64,000 bases of DNA from Lachnospiraceae bacterium (GCA_021770785.1 JAETQH010000022.1:1-64000); one strand, 5' to 3'; shown: positions 44,735 to 54,232, counted from the first letter of the stretch. The notes: generated by a model from the letters alone, not told the origin. Program-made: numbers and translations.

Positions 44735-46006
44735 GTGCAGACAATAAAGTTAAAGGTAAAAGGACTGGCAAAAAAGTTTTTTGAATACAGAATCGAAGAT
44801 GACGTCAGAATATATCAGTTAAAACATACCGGAATTGCTTTGAAAAAGTCCCTGACAAAGCAGACCTTCAGGGAGTACGGCGGGTGTGCCATTGAGCCGG
44901 AAAAAATCATCTTTGACAATTATATGGGACGTGGATACGGATGCAACAGTAAATATGTGACGGAGGAATTGCTGAAGTCAGGCAGGAACTTTGACATTGT
45001 ATGGACTGTGAAAGAGATAGAAAAACATAAAGACGAGTTCCCGGAGGGAGTCCGTCTGGTAGAATACGGCTCTAAGGAGGCGATGCGGGAATATTATACT
45101 GCGGGAGTCTGGGTCTTAAACTATCATCTAATTGCTTATTTTAATAAAGGACTTGTAAAAAGAGAGAACCAGAGCTATATTCAGCTCTGGCATGGTTCGT
45201 TTGGTATAAAGCGGATTGAAAATGACTGTGACTGCTTGACCCAAAGCTCCAGCTGGACCTATCTGGCGAGGAAAAATGCGCAGAATACTGACTACTGGAT
45301 TTCCAACAGCACCTTTGAGAGCGGGGTTTACCGGAGAGCTTTCTGGTCGGTGGAGCAGGTGTTGGAGTTTGGGCACCCCAGGAATGATTTGTTTTTTCGT
45401 GAGGATCTGGCAGTAGTTGAGGATAAGGTGAGAAAAAGTCTTGGAATCAGCCGAGGGGAGCGGATAGCGCTTTATGTGCCCACCTTTCGGGAGAATTTGC
45501 AGTTCCCGGAGCAGAAGCTAGATGCCTGTGGTTTAAAGCGGGTGTTAGAGGAGAGAACAAAGGAAAGCTGGAGAATCGTAGTGCGGTTGCACCCAAGAAT
45601 GCAGGGGGCGTTAGAGACAGTCTGTACCCATGTGGATGGGCAGGTTGTGCGTGCAGATGGGTATCCTGATATCCAGGAGCTTTTAGCAGCCTCCCAGATT
45701 GTGGTAACCGATTATTCCAGCTGCATTTTTGATTTTATGCTGACAAGACGGCCAGGCTTTTTATTTGCCCCGGATATCAAAGATTATAACCAGGAGAGAG
45801 GATTTTACTATCCCTTAGAAGAGACACCCTTTCCGTTGACGGAGAGCAATGAAGAACTGTTTGCGGCGGTAAGGAACTTTAACCGAAGGGAGTATGAGGA
45901 ACGGGTGGAGCAGTTCCTTGCAGAAAAAGGTTCTAAGGAGGACGGACATGCCGCGGAGCGGGTCTGTGCTCTGATAGAAAAAATAATAAAAGAAAAGGAA
46001 AGCTAG
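44735..46006 (+). CDS. CDP-glycerol glycerophosphotransferase family protein
   Basis: 423-aa TagB/TagF-type enzyme that adds polyol phosphate from a CDP-activated donor to a lipid-linked acceptor. The signature positions are present: IQLWHGSFGIKRIE near residues 149-162, ALYVPTFRENLQF near 250, RLHPRM near 287 and VVTDYSSCIFDFML near 325. The N-terminal GRGYGCNSKYVTEELLK block is shared with the enzyme at 51259. It starts with GTG behind GGTGGAGAG. Polyol identity cannot be assigned. Confidence 0.9.
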   Translation: MQTIKLKVKGLAKKFFEYRIEDDVRIYQLKHTGIALKKSLTKQTFREYGGCAIEPEKIIFDNYMGRGYGCNSKYVTEELLKSGRNFDIVWTVKEIEKHKDEFPEGVRLVEYGSKEAMREYYTAGVWVLNYHLIAYFNKGLVKRENQSYIQLWHGSFGIKRIENDCDCLTQSSSWTYLARKNAQNTDYWISNSTFESGVYRRAFWSVEQVLEFGHPRNDLFFREDLAVVEDKVRKSLGISRGERIALYVPTFRENLQFPEQKLDACGLKRVLEERTKESWRIVVRLHPRMQGALETVCTHVDGQVVRADGYPDIQELLAASQIVVTDYSSCIFDFMLTRRPGFLFAPDIKDYNQERGFYYPLEETPFPLTESNEELFAAVRNFNRREYEERVEQFLAEKGSKEDGHAAERVCALIEKIIKEKES

Positions 46007-46007
46007 A

Positions 46008-46793
46008 ATGGATAACAGGAAAACACATTTAAAGACATTTTGGAACCGCCGGTTTTTATTGTACGAGCTGGTAAAAAAAGGAATCAAGTTAAAGTACAGG
46101 CGTTCTTATCTGGGAATTTTGTGGTCCCTGTTGGAGCCGATTCTCACCACCATAGTTTTGACCGTGGTTTTTGGTACGCTGTTCGGGAATAAGAGCCGGG
46201 ATTACCCACTGTATATTTTGTGTGGGCGCCTGCTGTACTCTTTCTTTTCCCAGGGGACGAAGAGTTCTTCTAAGTCAATCCGGGCGAATGCTTCTATGAT
46301 AAAAAAGGTATATGTACCAAAATACCTGTATCCGTTATCTTGTGTGTTGTATAATTATGTTATATTTTTGATTTCTCTTATCGTTATGCTGCCATTGGCA
46401 ATTTATTGCCGTGTGTCATTGACCTGGCATATAGTGGAGATTATTGTGCCGCTAATAGAACTGTTTTTACTTACTTTTGGAGTAGGAATGCTTCTGGCAA
46501 CGGTAAATGTATTTTTCAGGGATATGGAGTATATCTGGGAAGTACTGTTGATGTTAATTATGTACTCAAGCGCTATTTTTTATTATCCCGAACGGTTGAT
46601 GAACAGCGGATATGACTGGATTTTAAAATTTAATCCGTTATATTGCATTATTCAGAGTTTCCGGAATGCCATGTTTGGTGAAATGATGAATACACAGCTG
46701 GTGGGATATGCAGGAGTTTTTAGTTTGACTACGCTGATAGTTGGAATTATTGTGTTTTATAAAAAGCAGGATAAATTTATTCTGCAGATTTAG
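46008..46793 (+). CDS. tagG: ABC transporter permease for glycan export (TagG/Wzm type)
   Basis: 261-aa inner membrane half of an ABC-2 exporter of teichoic acid or O-antigen-like polymers. It has six hydrophobic segments and the ABC-2 N-terminal sequence GIKLKYRRSYLGILWSLLEP at about residues 25-44. It is one base after the previous stop. Together with the ATPase next door, it forms the exporter for the polymer made by the surrounding genes. Confidence 0.93.
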   Translation: MDNRKTHLKTFWNRRFLLYELVKKGIKLKYRRSYLGILWSLLEPILTTIVLTVVFGTLFGNKSRDYPLYILCGRLLYSFFSQGTKSSSKSIRANASMIKKVYVPKYLYPLSCVLYNYVIFLISLIVMLPLAIYCRVSLTWHIVEIIVPLIELFLLTFGVGMLLATVNVFFRDMEYIWEVLLMLIMYSSAIFYYPERLMNSGYDWILKFNPLYCIIQSFRNAMFGEMMNTQLVGYAGVFSLTTLIVGIIVFYKKQDKFILQI

Positions 46794-46802
46794 AGGGACA
46801 AG

Positions 46803-47600
46803 ATGGCAAGAGAATTATTGCGTGTGGAGCACGTGGGTATGGAATTTAACCTGAGCAAAGAGCGTGTGGATGATTTCCGCGAATATGTGATACGGCTGTT
46901 ACGGGGAAAAAAGTTGGAAAAAGAGGAATTCTGGGCGTTAAAGGATATCAATTTTACATTGGGGGAGGGTGACAGAATCGGAATTTTAGGTTTGAATGGA
47001 GCGGGAAAAAGTACGCTGCTTAAGGTCATTGCCGGGGTTTTTAAGCCCACCGAGGGGAAAGTGGTACGGAAAGGGAAAATTGTTCCGTTGTTAGAGCTTG
47101 GTGCAGGTTTTGATAAGAATTATACTGGGCGGGAAAACATTTTCCTCTATGGCGCAGTGTTAGGCTACAGCAGAAAATATATGGAAGCCAAATATGATCA
47201 AATCGTAAAATTTTCCGGATTGGAAAAATTTATTGATGTGCCGATTAAAAATTATTCCTCAGGAATGAAATCTAAATTGGGCTTTTCCATTGCCACCATT
47301 GCGGAGCCAGAGATTCTGATTCTGGACGAAGTATTGTCAGTGGGAGACGCTAAGTTTCGGAAAAAGAGTGAGCGCAAGATAAAAAAAATGATGAAGGAGG
47401 GAACAGCGGTGTTGTTTGTATCTCATTCCCTGCCTCAGGTGGAGCGTATCTGCAATAAGGCGATGATATTAGATCAGGGGAGGATGGTCGCCATGGGAGA
47501 AGTGCACGAGATTGCGGAGCTATATAGGGAAATGACAGAAGATAAAACGGATGCGGAGACAGAGTTAGAAGCACAAGTAGGAATAGAGGTGGAAGAATGA
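46803..47600 (+). CDS. tagH: ABC transporter ATPase for glycan export (TagH/Wzt type)
   Basis: 265-aa ATPase partner of the permease. It has GLNGAGKSTLLKVIAG (P-loop near residues 62-69), the signature NYSSGMKSKLGFSIAT near 151, LILDEVLSVGDAKF near 171 and the H-loop region FVSHSLPQVERIC near 200. The N-terminus (VEHVGMEFNL) matches Wzt/TagH. No extra C-terminal carbohydrate-binding domain is present. The gene ends with an ATGA overlap with the next enzyme. Confidence 0.94.
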   Translation: MARELLRVEHVGMEFNLSKERVDDFREYVIRLLRGKKLEKEEFWALKDINFTLGEGDRIGILGLNGAGKSTLLKVIAGVFKPTEGKVVRKGKIVPLLELGAGFDKNYTGRENIFLYGAVLGYSRKYMEAKYDQIVKFSGLEKFIDVPIKNYSSGMKSKLGFSIATIAEPEILILDEVLSVGDAKFRKKSERKIKKMMKEGTAVLFVSHSLPQVERICNKAMILDQGRMVAMGEVHEIAELYREMTEDKTDAETELEAQVGIEVEE

Positions 47601-49381
47601 GTGTTCTGATAGATAACGGAATGGTAAAAGCAAAGGTTGTGGATATCAGCTGGGAGAGGATTTTTGTCACAATCCGGGTGAGGTTAGAGGAAATGGAGAA
47701 ACTGCAGGGTAGGGAAAAGCTTGTATTTTACGGCGTGGATACCCTGACGGGGTTAGCACAGATTTATTTTAAGGTGGTGGGACAGGAGGAGAATCTTTAT
47801 ACGCTTCAATTGAATATTACCAATAACGGAGAGAACAAGTGTGTTCCCTTTGGATGCTATTCGCTTCTGGTGTGCCGGGGTCAGGATGTGCTGGCAGAAT
47901 GCCAGTTTGATTTAATGTTGATTCCAAGGCTTTTAGAGCTTTCCAGAGGCTTTTTATATGCCTCACAGAAAAACGTCTATACCGTAACCTTTGTGGTGGA
48001 TGAGGATTTAGAGGGGCTGCCTTTCCGTATGCATGTGCTGGACAGCTCTTATACCGGAGGAAAATTCCCCGGCAATCCGAAAGTCTCCGGTTATTTTAAG
48101 CCCATTAAGTTTGTAAAAAAATATCTTCTGGGACATAAGGTGGTGATCCGCCGGATTTACAAATTTTATTCCCTTTTATATCAAAAAAAAGCGGACAGAA
48201 CGGTGCTTTTTATGACAGAGCAGAACAATAAAATTGCGTCTAACTTAGAGGCGGTTTCCGAGCGTATGATAGAGAGAGGCTTAGACAAAGACTACCAAAT
48301 CCTATTTTCTGCCCGTACAGCGGCGGCAGAACCCCAAGGAATCAAGAGTTGGATTCATTTAATGAAGCTTCTGGCTAAGAGTAACCACGTGTTTATTGAT
48401 GACCATGCTCCGGTGTTAGACTGGTTAAAGCTGCGGGAGGAAACGGAAGTGGTTCAGCTCTGGCACGCAGGTGCAGGTTTTAAGTCCTCTGGCTACAGCC
48501 GTTGGGGGCATTTTGGATGTCCGAGGCCTCAGTCTTGCCACAGGCAGTACAAATACGGCATTGCAGGCTCTAAGAATATTGCACCTTTCTTTTCGGAGGT
48601 GTGGGGAATGAACGATGAGCAGGTGCTGCCCACCGGAATGCCCCGGATGGATGAGTATTTAGACGAAGCCCATAAGAACGCCAAGATAGAAGAACTGCGG
48701 AAACAATATCCGGCAAGTGTGGGAAAAAAGGTGATTCTGTTTGCTCCCACTTACCGCGGTAGGAATAAAAAGACGGCTTATTATCCCTATGAACTGTTGG
48801 ATTTTGACAGGCTCTATGAGGTTTGCGGGGAGGAATACATTGTGTTCTTTAAGGGACATCCCTGGGTCAACAATAAGCTCTCGATAAAGAAAGCCCACAG
48901 GGATAAATTCTTTGATCTGCAGACTTACCCCAACATTAACGACCTGTTCTATATCGTAGATTTGCTGATTACAGATTATTCCTCTAATATCTTTGAATAT
49001 TCCCTTATGAGGAAGCCGATGTTGTTTTTTGCTTTTGACAAAGTGGAATATTCCCTGTCAAGAGGATTCCACAGGGATTATGATGAGTCGGCACCGGGCA
49101 AGGTATGTGAAACATTTGACGAGATGATAGAGGCGATTGCGAAAAAGGACTTTGAATATGAGAAGGTGGAGCAGTATATTGAACATCACTTCGACTATAT
49201 CGACAGTGGGGCTTCGGACCGGGTGATTGACTGGATTTTGCTTGGGAAGATGCCGGAAGAGATAAAAGCGGAGATTGCGGCGGTGGAGGAGCGCAACCGG
49301 AGGATGCACCAGCTAGATTTCACGGAATTGTACCATATTGGAGAAGAAGAGAGTGATGATGACAGTGAGGAGGAGAAGTAA
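47597..49381 (+). CDS. CDP-glycerol glycerophosphotransferase family, long form
   Basis: 594-aa protein in the size range of TarL/TarK-type polymerases. The first 200 residues are a beta-rich, non-catalytic domain. The C-terminal catalytic part has VVQLWHAGAGFKSSGYSRWG near residues 285-304, LFAPTYRGRNKKTAYYP near 381, FFKGHPWVNNKL near 418 and LITDYSSNIFEYSLMRKPML near 457. The sequence ends in an acidic tail (EEESDDDSEEEK). The next start overlaps its stop (TAATG). By length it could be the processive polymerase of the module. Confidence 0.9.
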   Translation: MSVLIDNGMVKAKVVDISWERIFVTIRVRLEEMEKLQGREKLVFYGVDTLTGLAQIYFKVVGQEENLYTLQLNITNNGENKCVPFGCYSLLVCRGQDVLAECQFDLMLIPRLLELSRGFLYASQKNVYTVTFVVDEDLEGLPFRMHVLDSSYTGGKFPGNPKVSGYFKPIKFVKKYLLGHKVVIRRIYKFYSLLYQKKADRTVLFMTEQNNKIASNLEAVSERMIERGLDKDYQILFSARTAAAEPQGIKSWIHLMKLLAKSNHVFIDDHAPVLDWLKLREETEVVQLWHAGAGFKSSGYSRWGHFGCPRPQSCHRQYKYGIAGSKNIAPFFSEVWGMNDEQVLPTGMPRMDEYLDEAHKNAKIEELRKQYPASVGKKVILFAPTYRGRNKKTAYYPYELLDFDRLYEVCGEEYIVFFKGHPWVNNKLSIKKAHRDKFFDLQTYPNINDLFYIVDLLITDYSSNIFEYSLMRKPMLFFAFDKVEYSLSRGFHRDYDESAPGKVCETFDEMIEAIAKKDFEYEKVEQYIEHHFDYIDSGASDRVIDWILLGKMPEEIKAEIAAVEERNRRMHQLDFTELYHIGEEESDDDSEEEK

Positions 49382-50151
49382 TGAATATTGCAATCATATT
49401 TGCAGGAGGAAGTGGCGTGCGGATGGGGGCAGGCGTGCCCAAGCAGTTTTTGGAGATTAACGGAAAGCCCATTATCGTCCATACCCTCCAGCTCTTCCAG
49501 TATCACGACATGATTGATAAAATTTATGTTTCTGTATTGCAGGATTATATTCCTTATATGAAAGAGCTGGTGGAGGAATACCGCCTGAACAAGGTGGCGG
49601 ATGTAATCGCAGGGGGAGAGACGGCGCAGGATTCCATTTACAACGCTTTAAAAAAAGCGGAGAGTGAGAATTCGGAGGATTCCATTGTACTGCTCCATGA
49701 CGGCGTGCGCCCCTTTGTGTCCTATGAGGTCATTAGCAATAATATCAAATCCGTAAAAGAAAAAGGAAATGCGATTACCTGCACCCCCTGTTTTGAGACG
49801 ATTATGGTCAGCAGGGACGGACAGCATGTGGATTCTGTGCCTTACCGGAAGGAGACCTTTGCGGCACAGGCGCCCCAGAGCTTTTACCTAAAGGAGATTA
49901 TTGCTGCCCATGACGTGGTGCGCAGTAAGGAGAGCCGCTATGAAAATATGGTGGATGCCTGTACCATTATCAGGAGCGTTGGCATAGAGGCACATATGGT
50001 GGAGGGAAACCGGGGAAATATTAAGGTTACAACGCCCGAGGATGTATATATTTTTCGGGCGCTGCTCCAGTATAAGGAGAATGAGCAGGCGTTCGGTCTT
50101 GGAATTACCAACCGGATTGGAAGTAAAATGCGCATGAAGCATGAGGAATAG
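49381..50151 (+). CDS. IspD/TarI-like cytidylyltransferase
   Basis: 256-aa enzyme that activates a polyol- or methylerythritol-phosphate with CTP. The N-terminal signature GGSGVRMGAGVPKQFLEI is at about residues 10-27, and LLHDGVRPFVSYEVI near 103 is typical. In this setting (glycan polymer module) a TarI-like role, such as CDP-ribitol formation, is more likely than isoprenoid synthesis. The dehydrogenase that follows could supply its substrate, although TarJ proper belongs to a different protein family. Confidence 0.88.
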   Translation: MNIAIIFAGGSGVRMGAGVPKQFLEINGKPIIVHTLQLFQYHDMIDKIYVSVLQDYIPYMKELVEEYRLNKVADVIAGGETAQDSIYNALKKAESENSEDSIVLLHDGVRPFVSYEVISNNIKSVKEKGNAITCTPCFETIMVSRDGQHVDSVPYRKETFAAQAPQSFYLKEIIAAHDVVRSKESRYENMVDACTIIRSVGIEAHMVEGNRGNIKVTTPEDVYIFRALLQYKENEQAFGLGITNRIGSKMRMKHEE

Positions 50152-50172
50152 GGAGAGAAAGGCGGGAGATTC

Positions 50173-51234
50173 ATGGAAGAATGCAGAGGAAATCAGGTAA
50201 TGCAGGAAGATATGGAACAGTTGGCACAGAGTGCTGTCCCTGTGGAACTACTGGCAGGAAAGACAGTGTTTGTGACGGGGGCGACGGGACTGATTGGCTC
50301 TCAGATGGTGTATTTTTTAGCTTGTTGCAATAGAAAAAAGGGATTGGGGATTCGTATTGTTGCGTTGGTGCGTAGCGAGGAAAAGGGAAAGAAGCTGTTT
50401 TCCCATCTGATGGAGCGAGGAGATGTTTCTCTCTGTTTAGGGGACGTGAATCAGGATATTTGCTGGGAAGAACAGGTGGACTATATCATTCACGGTGCCA
50501 GTCCCACCAGTTCTAAGTATTTTGTGACGCAGCCCGTGGAGACGATTCGGACTGCCATTGACGGCACGGCGAATGTTCTGGAATTTGCGGCAAAAAAGCA
50601 GCTGTTTGGTATGGTTTACTTGTCCTCCCTTGAAGTTTACGGTGTCCCGGAGAAGAAGGAAAGTGTGATTGGCGAGACTGACTATGGTTATATGGATCCA
50701 TTGAGCGTCCGTAGTAGCTATTCTGAAGGAAAGCGTATGGTGGAGTGCCTCTGCGCCTCCTATGCGAAAGAGTACGGCGTTCCGGTAAAGGTGGCAAGAC
50801 TGTCCCAGACTTTTGGACCGGGAGTTAATTATGAGGATGGGCGTGTTTTTGCGGAGTTTGCCCGCTGCGCATTAGAAAGGCGCAACATTGTGCTCCATAC
50901 TCAGGGCAATACCGTGCGTAGCTATTGCTACACCAAAGACGCTTTAAGTGCGCTTTTATATATTCTGCTGAAAGGAAACACGGGGGAGGCTTATAACGTG
51001 ACTAATATGGATACTGCAGTGTCCGTTCGGGAAATGGCCGAGCTGGTTTGTAAGACCATCGGAGCCGGGGAGATAAAGGTCACCGTGGATATTCCAGAAG
51101 ATATCGACAATTTTGGTTATAACCCGGAGATGGTAATCCGTCTTGACAGCGGCAAATTAATGGACCTTGGCTGGACACCTACGGTGGGGCTTGAAGAGAT
51201 GTACGATAGGCTGGTGGAAGGGTTTGTAAAATAA
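50173..51234 (+). CDS. NAD-dependent epimerase/dehydratase paired with the cytidylyltransferase
   Basis: 353-aa extended short-chain dehydrogenase. The cofactor motif VTGATGLIGSQMV is at about residues 35-47, YLSSLEVYG near 152 and the catalytic YSEGK near 182-186. It follows the IspD-like gene by 21 bp in a teichoic-like module. A role in making or modifying a CDP-activated polyol or sugar is inferred from that pairing. It is not TarJ, which is a zinc-type alcohol dehydrogenase. Confidence 0.82.
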   Translation: MEECRGNQVMQEDMEQLAQSAVPVELLAGKTVFVTGATGLIGSQMVYFLACCNRKKGLGIRIVALVRSEEKGKKLFSHLMERGDVSLCLGDVNQDICWEEQVDYIIHGASPTSSKYFVTQPVETIRTAIDGTANVLEFAAKKQLFGMVYLSSLEVYGVPEKKESVIGETDYGYMDPLSVRSSYSEGKRMVECLCASYAKEYGVPVKVARLSQTFGPGVNYEDGRVFAEFARCALERRNIVLHTQGNTVRSYCYTKDALSALLYILLKGNTGEAYNVTNMDTAVSVREMAELVCKTIGAGEIKVTVDIPEDIDNFGYNPEMVIRLDSGKLMDLGWTPTVGLEEMYDRLVEGFVK

Positions 51235-51258
51235 GAATTGTCTGAAAGGAAGAAGAAT

Positions 51259-52434
51259 ATGGAAAAACAAAACGTGGGAGTGAAGCAGAAACTTCGTTAT
51301 TGGATAGCGGGAAACATAAAACCTGTAAAGCAGAATAAAATTGTGTTTTCTCAGTTTGGAGGGAAAGGATATGGTTGTAATCCCAGAGCAATTTGCGATG
51401 AATTTTTGAAGAGAGAGGAAAAGTATGATTTAGTGTGGATTTTGGGAAAAAGTCTGGATGCTGAAAAAGCAGGGATTCCGGAAGGAGTAAGGGTGATTTC
51501 CGGGGATAATGTAATTTGTGAACTCTTGACAGCCAAAGTCTGGATTAATAATATCCACTTTAATGTACTGCTGGAGAAAGGGTTGAAAAAAAGACCACAG
51601 ACTATTTATCTCAATACCTTTCATGGCGGCATAACATTGAAAAATGAAGGAAAAGATAAACATAGCTATAAAGAAACGAAGGAATTGAGCGTAAAGGAAC
51701 AGATGTATCGGAAAGACGCTGAGTACGTAGATTATATTACGAGTGGATGTGATATAGAAAAGCATGTATTGGAAGAGTTTTTTTATGGACACGGAGAAAT
51801 CGTAAAACTTGGTGATGCGAGAACCGATATGCTGATTAATGGTTCAAGTGAGATAGAACAAAAAGTAAGAAATTATTATCATATTCCGGAAAACACCCGG
51901 ATTGCTATATATGCACCGACGTTCCGCACAGATATGCAGTTGAAATGGTATGACTTGAATTATGAAGAGATTCTTGATATGCTGGAAGAAAGTACAGGCG
52001 TACCGTGGATGATGCTGATACGTCTTCATCCACGTCTGGCGGGTAAGACAAAGCAGATTGTGCCCTCTTCTCCCCGCTTTATTAATGCAGGTGGGTATAT
52101 GGATATGCAGGAATTAGCGGCAGCTTCTGATATGATGATATCAGATTATTCTTCAGTAATTACAGATTTTATGTTTACAGGAAGGCCTGCTTTTATGTAT
52201 GTACCTGATTTAGATTATTATTTAGAATCCAGAGGAATGTATTTTGAAATGGAAGAGTTGCCTTTTCCGTATGCTAGGACGACAGAGGAGTTAATTACCT
52301 GTATCAAAGAATTTGATTCTCAAAAATATGCGGAAAAGACAAAAGATTTTTTAGATAAGATTGGCTGTATAAACGATGGAAAGTCTGCAGAGCGGATAGT
52401 GGATTTCCTGATTGAAAAGATGAAACAAAAATAA
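51259..52434 (+). CDS. CDP-glycerol glycerophosphotransferase family protein
   Basis: 391-aa third member of the family in the module, similar throughout to the enzyme at 44735 (shared FGGKGYGCNPRAICDEF block). Catalytic region: YLNTFHGGITLKNEG near residues 118-132, IYAPTFRTDMQLKWY near 214, RLHPRL near 254 and MISDYSSVITDFMFTGRP near 292. The ATG at 51259 has GGAAGAAG; the TTG at 51238 is less likely. From here on the DNA is visibly richer in A and T than the glycan operon upstream. Confidence 0.88.
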   Translation: MEKQNVGVKQKLRYWIAGNIKPVKQNKIVFSQFGGKGYGCNPRAICDEFLKREEKYDLVWILGKSLDAEKAGIPEGVRVISGDNVICELLTAKVWINNIHFNVLLEKGLKKRPQTIYLNTFHGGITLKNEGKDKHSYKETKELSVKEQMYRKDAEYVDYITSGCDIEKHVLEEFFYGHGEIVKLGDARTDMLINGSSEIEQKVRNYYHIPENTRIAIYAPTFRTDMQLKWYDLNYEEILDMLEESTGVPWMMLIRLHPRLAGKTKQIVPSSPRFINAGGYMDMQELAAASDMMISDYSSVITDFMFTGRPAFMYVPDLDYYLESRGMYFEMEELPFPYARTTEELITCIKEFDSQKYAEKTKDFLDKIGCINDGKSAERIVDFLIEKMKQK

Positions 52435-52455
52435 TAATATAGAGTGAGGGAAAAA

Positions 52456-52851
52456 ATGAGAAAAGTAATTACTTACGGTACCTTTGATTTGCTGCATTAT
52501 GGACATGTAAATCTGTTGCGTAGGGCAAAGGAATTAGGAGACTATTTAATAGTTGCATTGTCAACGGATGAATTTAACTGGAACGAGAAACAAAAAGTCT
52601 GTTATTTCAACTATGAAAAGAGAAAACAGCTTTTGGAGGCAATCCGCTATGTGGACCTTGTTATTCCTGAGGAAAACTGGGAACAGAAGGTGTCTGACGT
52701 GCAGGAATTTAAAATTGACACATTTGTAATGGGAAATGATTGGGAAGGAAAGTTTGATTTCCTGAAAGAATATTGTGATGTGGTTTATCTTGAGAGAACT
52801 CCTGAAATATCTACCACTCAGATTAAGGAAAATTTGAAGAATAAAGAGTGA
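52456..52851 (+). CDS. tagD: Glycerol-3-phosphate cytidylyltransferase
   Basis: 131-aa enzyme forming CDP-glycerol from CTP and glycerol-3-phosphate for teichoic acid synthesis. The nucleotide motif HYGH is at residues 14-17, after TYGTFDLL, and the C-terminal signature [11 protein letters not shown] near 115-125 matches the family RTx[22 protein letters not shown] and [13 protein letters not shown] are typical. There is a GAGGG site. It closes the teichoic-like module and strongly supports glycerol phosphate as one building block. Confidence 0.94.
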   Translation: MRKVITYGTFDLLHYGHVNLLRRAKELGDYLIVALSTDEFNWNEKQKVCYFNYEKRKQLLEAIRYVDLVIPEENWEQKVSDVQEFKIDTFVMGNDWEGKFDFLKEYCDVVYLERTPEISTTQIKENLKNKE

Positions 52852-52870
52852 TAAGCCAGGTCATTAAAAG

Positions 52871-52902
52871 CAGAGTATGTAAAATGCACACTCTGTTTTT
52901 TT
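52871..52902 (+). terminator. Terminator after tagD
   Basis: Stem CAGAGT/ACTCTG (52871-52876 with 52890-52895) with extra inner pairs and a run of seven to eight T. It marks the end of the module that starts at the 43861 promoter. Confidence 0.75.
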
Positions 52903-52956
52903 GTGGCAAAATACAGGAGCAAAACCCCTTTTTGTGTTTATTTATAATAAGCGATA

Positions 52957-52985
52957 TTGTGAAAAATAAAAAGATATTGTAAAAT
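52957..52985 (+). promoter_or_regulatory. Probable promoter of the phosphodiesterase-like gene
   Basis: The -35 is TTGTGA (52957-52962), the spacer 17 nt and the -10 TAAAAT (52980-52985). The predicted transcript would begin about 20-25 nt before the start codon. Confidence 0.6.
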
Positions 52986-53014
52986 TAAGATATTATAAGT
53001 AATAGGAAAAGAGG

Positions 53015-54208
53015 TTGGTTTATATTAGAAAGATAGAACAATGGTTGCAAAAAGTGCTAAAGCCCGAGGTAGAAATTATTTATCTGGGAAATGGTGCCAC
53101 AGATATCTGCGGTAGTCAGATGAGTTGGAGAGAAAATAAATATCAGGGGAAAAAGGGTGTCGGGACACTGTATCCTGCCGTATATCAAAAGCTGAACAGG
53201 GTAAGCGATAATGATAAGACGGAAGTATTATTTAAACATAATGATGGAATATTTGTGGGATATCATGTAAGAAAAAAAGTGAATAAAAGTTATCAATGGT
53301 ATGCCGAGGATGGGAAATGGTATACTAGTAGCGAGCTCTTTGAAAACGGAAAAAAGAAAAGAACAATAGCGGGAAATGAAAAAATAAATACCGTGAAAGA
53401 AATGGGGGAAAAGGTTTATCTGGTAGCTCAGTGGGAAAATACAGAAAACAGAGAGCGAATGCAGGCGGGATATCCTGTTTTTTGCCATGAATTGATGGCG
53501 CATGCCCATGGAGCCTGTGGAGGTCTGACGTATACGAATACCAGGGAAGCATTAGAAAGGTCTTACAAAGAGGGATATCGGTATTTTGAAACAGACGTTG
53601 CTTTGACAGAGGATGGAAAACTGGTATTAAGCCATGGCTGGGATGAAAAATCATGTGGTATAACCGGGATGGAGTATCGGGAAGAATTTGCGCATATGAC
53701 CAGAGAACTTTTCATGCAGCAAAGGATTGGGGGGATGCAGGTGATGGATATTGGGGATTTGAAGAATTTTATGGCAGAACATCCGGATACCTATTTTGAG
53801 ATTGACCTCCATAGAAGCCAATCGGCAGAAAAGGTTGAGCTATTACAGGAAGCCTTTGGGAGAGATGAGAAAATCTTAAATCGGCTTCTCATACAGGCGG
53901 AAAGCCGAAAAATATTCGAGGAATTAGAGCAAAGCTGCCCCTTTAAAAATTATCAGCTGGTATTAGGAAAAGAGTGGAAAGAGAAATTAGAGGAAGGGAT
54001 AACCTTTGCATTTGAGCATGGAATAGAGACGATTGCTATGCGGTATAGCTGTTTGGACGAAAGAACTGTCGGTATATTAAAAGAGGCAGGATTAAATGTC
54101 ATGGCGTATACGATAAAAAATGATGTGAAAAGAGCAAAAGAACTGCTTGCAATGGGAGTGGATACTATTTGCACAGACGAGATAAAACCAGCTGATTTGA
54201 GAGAATAA
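53015..54208 (+). CDS. Glycerophosphodiester phosphodiesterase-like protein with unknown N-terminal domain
   Basis: 397-aa protein without a signal peptide. Residues from about 165 form a phosphodiesterase TIM barrel: MAHAHGACGGLTYTNTREAL, YFETDVALTEDGKLVLSHGW with the metal Glu and Asp and the catalytic His, and near the end MAYTIKNDVKRAKELLAMGV and DTICTDE. The first 150 residues are not recognised. The start is unclear: no ATG is near; TTG at 53015 directly abuts AGAGG, and ATT at 53024 is better spaced. Following tagD, it could act on glycerophosphodiester or teichoic-related compounds in the cytoplasm. Confidence 0.8.
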   Translation: MVYIRKIEQWLQKVLKPEVEIIYLGNGATDICGSQMSWRENKYQGKKGVGTLYPAVYQKLNRVSDNDKTEVLFKHNDGIFVGYHVRKKVNKSYQWYAEDGKWYTSSELFENGKKKRTIAGNEKINTVKEMGEKVYLVAQWENTENRERMQAGYPVFCHELMAHAHGACGGLTYTNTREALERSYKEGYRYFETDVALTEDGKLVLSHGWDEKSCGITGMEYREEFAHMTRELFMQQRIGGMQVMDIGDLKNFMAEHPDTYFEIDLHRSQSAEKVELLQEAFGRDEKILNRLLIQAESRKIFEELEQSCPFKNYQLVLGKEWKEKLEEGITFAFEHGIETIAMRYSCLDERTVGILKEAGLNVMAYTIKNDVKRAKELLAMGVDTICTDEIKPADLRE

Positions 54209-54232
54209 GACCTGGATTTTGCGATATTTGGC

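Noticed and set aside
49381-50151. Cytidylyltransferase as the housekeeping ispD
   Set aside because: The fold fits, but its overlap with a glycerophosphotransferase gene and its pairing with a dehydrogenase inside a teichoic-like module favour a TarI-like role. Not fully excluded.
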